This document shows positions 8,203 to 16,292 of a stretch of 64,000 nucleotides of DNA, piece after piece. The translations under genes and the position numbers were made by a program. Below the pieces are notes generated by a model that was not told the DNA's origin, did not search any database, and saw only the letters and a program-made list of their open reading frames with translations. Each line of letters begins with the position of its first letter. The first letter of the stretch is position 1. Source of the DNA: Spirochaetota bacterium (GTDB taxonomy: Bacteria; Spirochaetota; Brachyspiria; Brachyspirales; JACRPF01); NCBI GenBank assembly GCA_016214035.1, contig JACRPF010000019.1, positions 53,926-117,925 on the forward strand, read 5' to 3'.

Positions 8203-9549
8203 ATGATCAAGATCGTTTTTATCGGCGCCGGCAGCGGTTTCGGCGCAAAATCGTTTGTCGACATTCTGTCGTTCCCGGAACTCAGGGAATGCGAAGTGGT
8301 GCTCGTCGATGTGAATCCCACACACCTCGAGCCCGTTGCCGCGTTCTGCAGAAAAGCCGCCGAGGCGCAGCAGGCTAAAGTAAAGATAACGCTTGCCGAC
8401 AACTGGCGCAACGACGGTGTTCTCGACGGCGCACACTATGTGATCACATCGTTCGCGCAGGGCGGCCCCGCATATGTGGGCGTGCCGTATCATCACGAGA
8501 TAGCGATACCGGCGGAATACGGCATCTACCAGAATGTAGCCGACACCGCGGGCATGGGCGGCGTATTCCGGCTGCTGCGTACGCTGCCTGAACTTACCGC
8601 CATCGGCAGGGAAATGGAAAAACGTTCGCCGGGTTCGTATATGCTCAACTACGTGAACCCCATGTCTATGCTCACCCGTTCGCTCGTCATGCTCTGCCCG
8701 GGCATACACGTCATCGGCCTCTGTCATAACATACAGTACGGCATACGCGATGTCGCCCGCTTTCTCGGCGTACCGCACAAGGAACTCTGCTACCGTGCCG
8801 CCGGTGTCAACCACATGGACTGGTTTCTCACGATTGATTATCTCGACGGACGCAACGCCTATCCCGATCTCGTGAAGGCGATGGACAAAAGCCCCGTCAT
8901 GCGCGAACGTTTCCCCGTGCAGTGCGAACTGCTCACCCATTTCGGATACTGGACCACCGAATCATCGAAACACTGCGCGGAGTATCTGCCGTATTTCATG
9001 CCGCGTGAAACATCGCGCGCGTCGGTGAAAATCGATGTGCGGAAAACAACACCCGATGTGCCGGCAACCGCTGCGCGCTGGGGAAAAGAGTCCGACCTCG
9101 TGATGCAGACGGACGGACGCAAGCCCATGGACCTCGCCCGCTCGCATGAATACGGTATTCACATCATCCACGCGCTTGAAACGGATAATGTGTACCGCAT
9201 GAACATCAACGTCATCAACAATGGCGCCATCACAAATCTGCCGGACGACTACTGCGTTGAAGTGCCCTGCGTGGCGGACCGGACCGGCATTCATCCGACC
9301 ATGGTGGGGGAATTGCCGGTGCATCTGGCCGCGCTCTGCCGGGGCATGGCCGACATGCAGACACTTGCAAGTGAAGCGGCTGTGCGGCGCGATCTTACAC
9401 TTGCCTATCGCGCGTGTCTCGTCGACCCGCTCACGGCGGCAAGCGCCCCGCCGAAAGCCATATACGAATGCTTCACGAAACTCCTTGACGCCGAACGCCC
9501 GTGGCTTGAACCGTACTGGAACGATGCGCTCACAGCATTCCGTCACTGA
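8203..9549 (+). CDS. glycoside hydrolase family 4 (alpha-galactosidase/alpha-glucosidase type)
   Basis: A 448-residue GH4 enzyme, the family that hydrolyses glycosides by an NAD+- and Mn2+-dependent redox mechanism. It begins with a Rossmann fold (IGAGSGFG, residues 7-14) and carries NYVNPMSM at 149-156. The metal ligands are Cys174 in LCHNIQYG and His204 in GVNHMDWFL, matching the positions known from characterised GH4 enzymes. No signal peptide, so it is cytosolic, as usual for the family. The start is supported by GAGGAT. The next gene, GH20-like, follows closely, suggesting a shared glycan-degradation transcript. Substrate (alpha-galactoside, alpha-glucoside or uronide) cannot be fixed from sequence alone. 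Confidence 0.9.
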   Translation: MIKIVFIGAGSGFGAKSFVDILSFPELRECEVVLVDVNPTHLEPVAAFCRKAAEAQQAKVKITLADNWRNDGVLDGAHYVITSFAQGGPAYVGVPYHHEIAIPAEYGIYQNVADTAGMGGVFRLLRTLPELTAIGREMEKRSPGSYMLNYVNPMSMLTRSLVMLCPGIHVIGLCHNIQYGIRDVARFLGVPHKELCYRAAGVNHMDWFLTIDYLDGRNAYPDLVKAMDKSPVMRERFPVQCELLTHFGYWTTESSKHCAEYLPYFMPRETSRASVKIDVRKTTPDVPATAARWGKESDLVMQTDGRKPMDLARSHEYGIHIIHALETDNVYRMNINVINNGAITNLPDDYCVEVPCVADRTGIHPTMVGELPVHLAALCRGMADMQTLASEAAVRRDLTLAYRACLVDPLTAASAPPKAIYECFTKLLDAERPWLEPYWNDALTAFRH

Positions 9550-9598
9550 GTATTTCTGCAGTTTGATGATATAGTGATAGAACGGCGAGGAGATTTCT

Positions 9599-10981
9599 AT
9601 GAAAAATCAATTTATCCGCTGTCTTCATCTCGATCTGAAAGGTCTTCCGCCGACGGCATCACGGCTCTTGTCGCTGCTTGACATCATGCATGCGTCGGGT
9701 TTCAACGCGGTGCTCGTTGAATGGGAGGACATGTTCCCATGGACAGTCGACCGGAAGTTCCGCGCGACGACTGCATACCGTGAGACTGACATAAAACGTT
9801 TTGCCGCAAAAGCGCGTAGACTCGGCATCGAGATAATACCGCTCGTACAATGTCTGGGACACATGGAAATGGTGCTGCGACTGCCGAAATATGCACGGCT
9901 TCGCGAAGTCGCCGGACAGAATGACGTGATGAACCCGTTGGCGCCCGGCGCCCGCGAACTGGTGCGATCGATGGTGAACGATGCGCTCAGACTTACCCCC
10001 GACGTCCGTTATTTTCATCTCGGCGGCGACGAGGCATGGACATTCGGCAAGCATAATGATACGGCGGCATATATCAAACGGCACGGCGACAGCGGCCTCT
10101 ACATGGATTATCTGTCACCGCTCCTCACCGAGCTCAACGCCCGCGGCATACGGCCGATTCTCTGGCACGACATGATGGTACACTGGGACACGGCGTCGCT
10201 CAAACGCCTCGGTACGATCGCCGACCTCTGTGTATGGGGATACAAAGTATATGACCGCGTCAAGGAACCGTGGCTGCATCCGGTCGATAAGAGAGACCTG
10301 AAAAACCCCTGGCCCATAATGGCGGGCGGCGGCGGCCCCATCACCGACAGTCTTCTGCGGCGTTTCACCTCGCATGGTGTGACGATATGGGGCGCGTCAG
10401 CGTTCAAGGCCGCGGAGCACCGCGAGGATGTGAAGGAGCGCGCGGCGAATACCCGCCAATGGGCGGAGATATCTGCACGCTACGGACTTCGCGGAGTAGT
10501 AGCCACCGGCTGGAGCAGAAACAATTCTCATGAGCTCCAGCGTACACCGCTTGAATGCAATCTTGACCTAATGGTATGCGCGGGGCTTACGCTGAACGGA
10601 GCCCGCGACAATGCGCTCAAAAAGTCGGAACAGGTGCTCAAAAAACTTAAGGTATGGAAACATTTCAGTGAATGCGCCGAACTTGCAGGAAAAATGGAAA
10701 AACAGCGTCAGGAATCGTGGAAAAAGATTCAGATGCTCTGGGAATATGTCGCCGAGGCGCGCATTGACCGGGAGCGGCGTTCGAATGTCGTTGCGGAGAA
10801 AACGTACGGCTATCTCGGCAATCATATCGATGCACTTTCGCGACTGTCGGCCGCTTTTCTGAAAGCGACAAAAAATCATATTCAGCCGCTCTGGGCAAAA
10901 CGGTATTGCGACGAACGGCTCATGCCGATTATTATGAATCGGGAAATCGTGCGGCGAAAACTGTCGTTTCAGAAGAAATGA
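9599..10981 (+). CDS. GH20-like (beta-N-acetylhexosaminidase superfamily) protein
   Basis: 460 residues with a TIM-barrel pattern that fits the catalytic domain of GH20. The key motif HLGGDEAW gives the Asp144-Glu145 pair, the stabiliser and acid/base of substrate-assisted catalysis. Upstream strands such as GFNAVLVEWEDMFPW and EIIPLVQCLGHME are typical of the barrel. It lacks the GH20 N-terminal domain and a signal peptide, so it is probably a cytosolic member acting on short amino-sugar glycosides, or a distant relative with altered specificity. A long helical tail follows from about residue 340. The start has GAGGAG six to ten bases upstream. It lies 50 bases after the GH4 gene. Confidence 0.8.
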   Translation: MKNQFIRCLHLDLKGLPPTASRLLSLLDIMHASGFNAVLVEWEDMFPWTVDRKFRATTAYRETDIKRFAAKARRLGIEIIPLVQCLGHMEMVLRLPKYARLREVAGQNDVMNPLAPGARELVRSMVNDALRLTPDVRYFHLGGDEAWTFGKHNDTAAYIKRHGDSGLYMDYLSPLLTELNARGIRPILWHDMMVHWDTASLKRLGTIADLCVWGYKVYDRVKEPWLHPVDKRDLKNPWPIMAGGGGPITDSLLRRFTSHGVTIWGASAFKAAEHREDVKERAANTRQWAEISARYGLRGVVATGWSRNNSHELQRTPLECNLDLMVCAGLTLNGARDNALKKSEQVLKKLKVWKHFSECAELAGKMEKQRQESWKKIQMLWEYVAEARIDRERRSNVVAEKTYGYLGNHIDALSRLSAAFLKATKNHIQPLWAKRYCDERLMPIIMNREIVRRKLSFQKK

Positions 10982-11025
10982 GACCAGTCCCGCTGTTCAC
11001 TATGCATCGATTCGATGTTCGCCTC

Positions 11026-11053
11026 TTGCAACGAATGAACGCTTTGGTATAAT
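11026..11053 (+). promoter_or_regulatory. promoter of the BatA-like gene, leaderless
   Basis: TTGCAA, 16 bases, perfect TATAAT, then exactly six bases to the ATG at 11060, so transcription should begin at or next to the start codon. Confidence 0.6.
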
Positions 11054-11059
11054 GGCTGC

Positions 11060-12025
11060 ATGTTCCACTTTCAAACACCGCTTGCACTGCTCCTGTTTCT
11101 CGGCTATCCCGTGCTCATCTGGCTGTACATCCGCCGGCAGACCCGCGGCACCGGCGCGCTGAAGTTCTCATCGCTTGCCGGGGCAAAAGAGATAACGCCC
11201 ACCGCGGCAGCATACGGCAGGCATATCGTCTTCGTCCTGAGGCTTCTCGCCATCGCCATGGTGATACTCGCGCTCGCGCGTCCGCAGGGGGCGAAATCAT
11301 CCGGCGAGTCGGAAACGGAAGGGGTGAACATCAGTCTCGTCCTCGACATCTCACCCACGATGGGCGGCACCGATTTCTATCCCACGCGCATAGAAGCCGC
11401 AAAAAAAGTGATAACTGAATTCATCAACGCGCGGAAGGACGACAACATCGGTCTTGTCGTATTCTCGTCGGAAGCGCAGGTGAGCTGTCCGCTCACGCTT
11501 GACCATGCGATACTCAACAATCTGCTCGGACAGGTGAATGCGCTTCGCGAGGGCGGAACGGCCATCGGCCTCGGGTTGGCTACCGCGGTCACCACGCTCA
11601 AAAATGTGAAAAGCAAGAGCAAGGTCATCATCCTGCTCACCGACGGAGACAATAACGCGGGTGAGATAGACCCGGTTACCGCGGCGGAACTTGCAAACAC
11701 GTTCGATATACGCATACACACCGTGGGCATCGGCAAACCGGGCTCACGCGACGTGATGGTGAACGGCATGCTCATGCGCATCTCGTTCGATGAGGCGCTG
11801 CTCAGACGTCTGGCCTTCATCACCGGCGGCAATTACTTCAACGCGCAGGACCATGAATCGCTTGCCGCCGTGTACAAGCAGATCGATTCGATGGAAAAAG
11901 TGAAGATCAAGAAAAAGCATTTCGTCAACTACCGGGAACTCTTTGCTATATTCATCATACTCGCGCTTGTGTTCCTGCTTGCCGAGATTATCCTCTCGAA
12001 CACGCGTTTCATCAAAGTGCCGTAA
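11060..12025 (+). CDS. BatA-like VWA-domain membrane protein
   Basis: 321 residues. Two membrane helices at the N-terminus (about 6-24 and 56-74), a von Willebrand A domain in the middle and a C-terminal membrane helix (about 298-318) reproduce the BatA layout. The metal-adhesion site is DISPTMGG: Asp96, Ser98 and Thr100, with Thr in place of the usual second Ser, which can still bind metal. TDGDNNAGEIDP supplies the later Asp. BatA proteins are linked to aerotolerance and often act with MoxR ATPases and BatB; none of these is next to it here. The mRNA looks leaderless, because TATAAT lies six bases before the ATG. Confidence 0.85.
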   Translation: MFHFQTPLALLLFLGYPVLIWLYIRRQTRGTGALKFSSLAGAKEITPTAAAYGRHIVFVLRLLAIAMVILALARPQGAKSSGESETEGVNISLVLDISPTMGGTDFYPTRIEAAKKVITEFINARKDDNIGLVVFSSEAQVSCPLTLDHAILNNLLGQVNALREGGTAIGLGLATAVTTLKNVKSKSKVIILLTDGDNNAGEIDPVTAAELANTFDIRIHTVGIGKPGSRDVMVNGMLMRISFDEALLRRLAFITGGNYFNAQDHESLAAVYKQIDSMEKVKIKKKHFVNYRELFAIFIILALVFLLAEIILSNTRFIKVP

Positions 12026-12046
12026 TAAACAGCACGACCGCGCGAG

Positions 12047-14230
12047 CTACGCCCCGCCATGCCTCACCGGCAGCACCATCCGCATAAGCGTTCCCTCTCC
12101 CGGCATCCCCCAGGCGTTGATGGTGCCGCCGTGCCGCTCAATGATGCGCTTGCATATGGCAAGTCCTATGCCGGTGCCTTCATACCGTTCGCGCGAATGC
12201 AGCCGCTGGAATATGGTGAATATCTTGTCCACGTACTGCTGTTCGAAACCGATGCCGTTGTCGCGCACATCGATGGTGACGATGCCGCCGGTGACCGCGG
12301 ACGATACCGTTATCTCAAGCGGGCGTTCGGCGCAGCGGAACTTTATGGCATTGCTGACGAGATTCTGGAAAAGCTGCAGCATCTGAATGCGGTCCGCCTC
12401 GAGCACGGGCATGGTGCCGCGTATGATGCGTCCGCCCGTTTCCATAAGCTGCGTCTCGAAAAGTTCGGCGATCTCGTCGATCACCGTTGCGAGATCGACC
12501 GATGAGAACGGGAGTCCCGCGGTGTTGATTCGGGAATACAATAGAAGGTCCTTGATGAGGTCCTGCATCCGTTCAGTGGAGCGCATCATGCGTTCAATAT
12601 AGTCTTTTGCCTCGACGTGCATGTCGGCGGCAAAGCGCGTGAGCAGACGATCGCCGAACGCCTGCACTTTGCGCAAAGGCTCCTGAAGGTCGTGCGATGC
12701 GGCATAGGCGAATTCGGCAAGCTCGCGGTTCGAACGCTCAACCTCCGCGAGATAGCGCATCGAATCTTCCTCGGCCTGTTTGCGCTGCGTGATGTCCCTG
12801 ACGGCGACGATGCGCACCTCCCGTCCGCCGAAAATAAATACACTGCCGGTTATCTCCACCGAAAATACCGAGCCGTCATGTCTGCGGTGTATCGATTCGG
12901 GCATCCACGCGCGTGAATGCCTGCCCTCATGATGATCCGGAGCCATGCCGCTCAGCGTTTCATACTGCATGCCGATGAGTGTTTCACGCGGATATCCGTA
13001 AAGCGTACCGGCGGCCTTATTCGCCTCCAAAATGCGCCCCGTTCCGTTGTCGACGAGAAAGATGGCATCTGATTCCGAGTCGAACAGCTCCCGGTATTTC
13101 TGCTCGCTTTCGAAAAGCGCGTGCGTCGCCCTGCGCCGTTTCACGACACTCACCATGAGCATGATGAGCAGTATCATGGCGGCCGTGAGCGCAGCGACAA
13201 GTGCGATGAGCACGGGCTTCCAGACCTCATAGAACGTTTTCGGCCCGCCGATGATGATACTCCCTCGAGGCAGTATCGAATGCGGTATGCGGTGACGCGT
13301 AAGCTCATGATAATCGAACATGAATTTGTTGGGGCTGTTGGTGTTCACCGGCAGCGCCGACAGCGGCGTGCCTGCGAGCAGTTTTCGCGCCATGATCGCG
13401 GCTTCTTCGCCCTGATGAAATCCGGTGACGCATTTGCCGCCGGTCATTCCGCTGCCGACCATCCATTCAGAACGCCCGAACACCGGCGCGGCACTCGTTT
13501 TGAACGCTGAGCCGAGCTCGGCGGGAGCGATATTTCTGCCGCTGCGGTCTTTCCAGAAACCGATGAAGAACACGACATCATCGGGCGGCGCCGTTCTGAG
13601 GAAGGCGGCCAGTTCATCGAGCGTGTACTGCTCGAGTATGGTTATGCGCGCATCCGGGCGCACCGTCCGGACCGCCGGTATGAACTCGTCCCGGTTAATG
13701 ATGCTGGTCTTTGTGGCGTCGCATACCGCATAGACATTCGACGCCGCCGGTCTCGCCTTGAATGCGAGTGAAAGCGTCTCAATGAAATCGCCGTATTCGA
13801 CGACACCGGTGACATTCGTATCGCCCTGCAGAAGCGCCGGTGTGTACGCATTTACACCGCAGAAAATCACCGGGGCATTATTGAAAATATACGCATGATG
13901 CTCGATGACGAACGCGAGCGCGTCATTGTCGCTCGTGATGATGAGCGCGAAACGATTGTTGCGGTATTTTATCTCATAGGACCGCCGCAGCAGTTCCAGA
14001 TATTCTTTTGACCCCGCTTTTTTTGTGTCCATGTATTCTACCTGGACGATGATTCCCGGGATCGTGCGGAGCACCGAATCGATGCCGGACATAATCGCAT
14101 CGGTCCAGTCACTCTTATGATAGGAATGAAGTATGAGTATCTCGCGCGGTGACTCGACGGCGGCGAAGGTCACTGCCGCACACAGTATGCCGACAAGTAA
14201 AACCGATCTTTTTATCCGAGCCGCATTCAT
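12047..14230 (-). CDS. sensor histidine kinase with periplasmic binding-protein sensor and PAS domain
   Basis: 727 residues. A signal or first membrane segment (8-24) is followed by a periplasmic domain of the ABC_sub_bind type (about 28-325, beginning EILILHSYHKSDWTDAI). A membrane helix lies at about 338-362, a PAS domain at about 375-485, and the dimerisation/phosphoacceptor domain follows with His513 in ASHDLQEPLRKV. The ATPase domain ends the protein, with N-box NLVSNAIKF, G1 DNGIGF and G2 GTGIGLAICKRI. It should autophosphorylate in response to a small ligand bound outside the membrane. No response regulator lies next to it. A solo ABC_sub_bind protein and an MCP are encoded just across the divergent region, so these may share a ligand class. 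Confidence 0.9.
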   Translation of the reverse strand: MNAARIKRSVLLVGILCAAVTFAAVESPREILILHSYHKSDWTDAIMSGIDSVLRTIPGIIVQVEYMDTKKAGSKEYLELLRRSYEIKYRNNRFALIITSDNDALAFVIEHHAYIFNNAPVIFCGVNAYTPALLQGDTNVTGVVEYGDFIETLSLAFKARPAASNVYAVCDATKTSIINRDEFIPAVRTVRPDARITILEQYTLDELAAFLRTAPPDDVVFFIGFWKDRSGRNIAPAELGSAFKTSAAPVFGRSEWMVGSGMTGGKCVTGFHQGEEAAIMARKLLAGTPLSALPVNTNSPNKFMFDYHELTRHRIPHSILPRGSIIIGGPKTFYEVWKPVLIALVAALTAAMILLIMLMVSVVKRRRATHALFESEQKYRELFDSESDAIFLVDNGTGRILEANKAAGTLYGYPRETLIGMQYETLSGMAPDHHEGRHSRAWMPESIHRRHDGSVFSVEITGSVFIFGGREVRIVAVRDITQRKQAEEDSMRYLAEVERSNRELAEFAYAASHDLQEPLRKVQAFGDRLLTRFAADMHVEAKDYIERMMRSTERMQDLIKDLLLYSRINTAGLPFSSVDLATVIDEIAELFETQLMETGGRIIRGTMPVLEADRIQMLQLFQNLVSNAIKFRCAERPLEITVSSAVTGGIVTIDVRDNGIGFEQQYVDKIFTIFQRLHSRERYEGTGIGLAICKRIIERHGGTINAWGMPGEGTLMRMVLPVRHGGA

Positions 14231-14277
14231 CGTATAACGTCCTCAACGTCCGCGGGCCTTCCACGGACGATACGGAT

Positions 14278-14307
14278 AGTATATATGATGAAAGGTCGAA
14301 CTGTCAA
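14278..14307 (-). promoter_or_regulatory. promoter of the histidine kinase gene, with GACAGT sites
   Basis: On the minus strand TTGACA (14302-14307), 18 bases, TATACT (14278-14283). TATATA at 14280-14285 with a 16-base spacer is an alternative -10. The -35 box overlaps ACTGTC (14300-14305), which is inverted against GACAGT at 14314-14319 and repeated at 14323-14328. Confidence 0.5.
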
Positions 14308-14368
14308 TATCCCGACAGTGTCGACAGTACACGTTTCCTTCAATTGTGGAAGTATGAAACATGTGCTG

Positions 14369-14396
14369 TTTACATTTCCATCTGCTGTTATATAAT
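14369..14396 (+). promoter_or_regulatory. promoter of flgH
   Basis: TTTACA, 16 bases, perfect TATAAT. Only eight bases separate it from ATG 14405, so that start would be nearly leaderless; ATG 14453 would leave a leader of about 50 bases. Confidence 0.5.
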
Positions 14397-14404
14397 ACCG
14401 GATA

Positions 14405-15244
14405 ATGGAACGAAACGGACACAGAACCATCGGCGCCATTGCCGGACGGATGATCATCATCACGGCGGTTATTGCGGCCGCCGTATCGGCGAAATCGCTG
14501 TGGAATGACAACAGTGAACTTTTTCTCGATAAAAAACCGCAGGCCGGCGATCCGGTAAAAATTGTTTTTGACGACAAGATAATAGTAAAATACAAGAACG
14601 CGAGCAAAGGCCTCAAATCGAAATCCACAGCTCCGCTCGGGGCCGCATCGCCGATCATAAGCTTTCTTCCGCAGGTGGACTTTAACGAGAATGCCACGTA
14701 TACCCACGAAGGACAGTCGCAATCGCAGGGCGAGATGAAAGGCACGATCACGGCAACGGTGACCGCGGTGCTCGGCAATAAAAATCTGTCCATAGCCGGA
14801 ACGCATACGATAATCGTGAACGGGGAAACAGAGACGGTGAATGTCACCGGAACCGTTTCGCCGAAAAGCGTGCGTAAAGGCGGCGTGGTCTCGTCGACGG
14901 ATATCATGAATCCGACGATAACGTATTCGGGCATCGCCATCGGCAACCGGCAGCTGTTCGCCGCCAGCGATATCGTTACGGTGACCAATGTCACGATGAA
15001 AACCAATATTCAGCGCACAAATTTTCAGGCGCCGGGGTTCGTCACCAATATCGTTCCGACGGTGTCGGCAGCAGGCGTGACGACATACCGCACGAACATC
15101 GTGGCGACCAATGTCATGCGTGAGATAGCGGTGACCAATGTTGCCACCAATCAGGAGATAAAACTCGATATCGAGAAGAACAAGAAACAGAAACTCATCG
15201 TCGACTATTTGAACAAAATGATCGATGTGCTCTTCCGCTATTAG
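14405..15244 (+). CDS. flgH: FlgH-like flagellar L-ring protein with Thr-Asn repeat region
   Basis: 279 residues. A hydrophobic signal sequence (about 16-29) leads to KSLWND, the conserved start of mature FlgH. The core shows the family pattern: GDPVKIVFDDKI, GEMKGTITATVTAVLGNKNLSIAGTH (the strand set around residues 109-134), VNGETETVNVTGTVSP and SSTDIMNPTITYSG. FlgH forms the outer-membrane L-ring bushing of the flagellar rod. Two oddities: there is no lipobox Cys, although FlgH is usually a lipoprotein, and residues 194-250 are an insertion with eight Thr-Asn pairs before a helical tail. No other flagellar genes are in the window. The start could be 14405 or 14453. Confidence 0.75.
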   Translation: MERNGHRTIGAIAGRMIIITAVIAAAVSAKSLWNDNSELFLDKKPQAGDPVKIVFDDKIIVKYKNASKGLKSKSTAPLGAASPIISFLPQVDFNENATYTHEGQSQSQGEMKGTITATVTAVLGNKNLSIAGTHTIIVNGETETVNVTGTVSPKSVRKGGVVSSTDIMNPTITYSGIAIGNRQLFAASDIVTVTNVTMKTNIQRTNFQAPGFVTNIVPTVSAAGVTTYRTNIVATNVMREIAVTNVATNQEIKLDIEKNKKQKLIVDYLNKMIDVLFRY

Positions 15245-15273
15245 TTGCGCGATATACTGCGACATGGTATAAT
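15245..15273 (+). promoter_or_regulatory. promoter of the ABC_sub_bind gene
   Basis: TTGCGC, 17 bases, perfect TATAAT. A leader of about 32 bases follows, with a strong AGGAGG Shine-Dalgarno box at 15299-15304. Confidence 0.6.
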
Positions 15274-15311
15274 CCCTCCTGAGAAGGCCACAACAATTAG
15301 GAGGTTTCTTT

Positions 15312-16229
15312 ATGAAACACGCGCTATTGCTCGTCTCCCTGTTCGTGTCCGTTACCGCACTCTTCCCGCAGAAATCCGTCGGGGTGATGTGGTATCAGAA
15401 ATCGACGATGGCCGATGATGTCACCAAAGGTTTCGCCGAGGCTATGAAGACCGGTGCGCCGGCAGTGACGATTGAATATCAGAAAGACCTCACCAAAGAA
15501 GATGCAAAAACGGTATACGCACGTTTCCAGAAAGAGAAGAACGCTGTTGTGTTTCTCCGGTCTGACGGTGCGACCATGGCCAAGGAACTCGGCGGCACAA
15601 AACCGGTATTCCTCGGCGCCTGCAATAATCCCGAACAGCTCGGTGTCATCAAGAACATGGCCGCCCCCGAGGGCTTCATGACCGGTGTGACCTATTCCAT
15701 CCCCGCAGATGTGCATTTCGGTCTCTATAAGAAGGTTTTCCCTTCGCTGAAATCAGTAACCCTGGTGGTCCATTCCACGCATTCGGGTGCGCCGGTCGAC
15801 CGCGCGGGAACGAAGAAGGCCTGCACCGCAAATGGCATAGCGTATAACGAAATTGCGGCAGCATCGCTTGAAGAGATCGTTGCCGGAGTCAAAGCGGTAA
15901 AAAGCGACCTTATCATCCTCGGCGTGCAGAACGTTGTATTCGACAATGCCGACAAGATCATTGCGGTCACCGGGAACACACCGGTGGTTTCATATGATAT
16001 CAAGGCGGTTAAGAAAGGCGCACTGCTGTCGCTGTCAGCAGATGACGTTAAACTCGGAAAACTGCTTGCACAGCAGGTCATCGACGTTCTCGGCGGCAAA
16101 AAGATATCCGAGGTGCCGGTTAAATTCGATGATGACCCGCTCTTTACCGTCAACATGGCCGCGGTGAAAAAATACGGTGTCGTCATACCGTTTCAGCTCA
16201 TGAAACGGGCGAACAAGATAGGCGAATAG
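15312..16229 (+). CDS. ABC_sub_bind family periplasmic substrate-binding protein
   Basis: 305 residues with a signal peptide (MKHALLLVSLFVSVTALFPQ) and the two-lobed Peripla_BP fold of the ABC_sub_bind family (relatives bind tryptophan or other small aromatic or amino-acid-like ligands). Recognisable parts are VGVMWYQKSTMADDVTKGF at the start of lobe one, NAVVFLRSDGATMAKEL, and TPVVSYDIKAVKKGALLSLSAD towards the end. AGGAGG lies eight bases before the ATG. No permease or ATPase of this transporter class is nearby; instead an MCP follows 64 bases downstream. It may therefore deliver ligand to a chemoreceptor rather than, or in addition to, an importer elsewhere. Confidence 0.85.
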   Translation: MKHALLLVSLFVSVTALFPQKSVGVMWYQKSTMADDVTKGFAEAMKTGAPAVTIEYQKDLTKEDAKTVYARFQKEKNAVVFLRSDGATMAKELGGTKPVFLGACNNPEQLGVIKNMAAPEGFMTGVTYSIPADVHFGLYKKVFPSLKSVTLVVHSTHSGAPVDRAGTKKACTANGIAYNEIAAASLEEIVAGVKAVKSDLIILGVQNVVFDNADKIIAVTGNTPVVSYDIKAVKKGALLSLSADDVKLGKLLAQQVIDVLGGKKISEVPVKFDDDPLFTVNMAAVKKYGVVIPFQLMKRANKIGE

Positions 16230-16253
16230 TCTCTTTCATTGACTATACTATAC

Positions 16254-16267
16254 CGGCACCGATGCCG
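16254..16267. other. small inverted repeat upstream of the MCP
   Basis: CGGCA and TGCCG around a CCGA loop, within the 64-base gap between the binding protein and MCP genes. It could be a weak attenuator or an operator. Confidence 0.25.
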
Positions 16268-16292
16268 ATAATATATTGACAAGGAAACGTGT

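Noticed and set aside
14243-15265. A 340-residue open frame on the minus strand opposite flgH
   Set aside because: It is His/Arg/Asp-rich as expected for the reverse of a Thr/Asn-rich gene and has no start signals; FlgH on the plus strand has a promoter and family motifs.
16254-16292. Sigma-70 promoter for the first MCP gene
   Set aside because: TTGACT and TATACC are too close together and the later TAATAT has no partner at 16-18 bases; read-through from the binding-protein gene is as likely.
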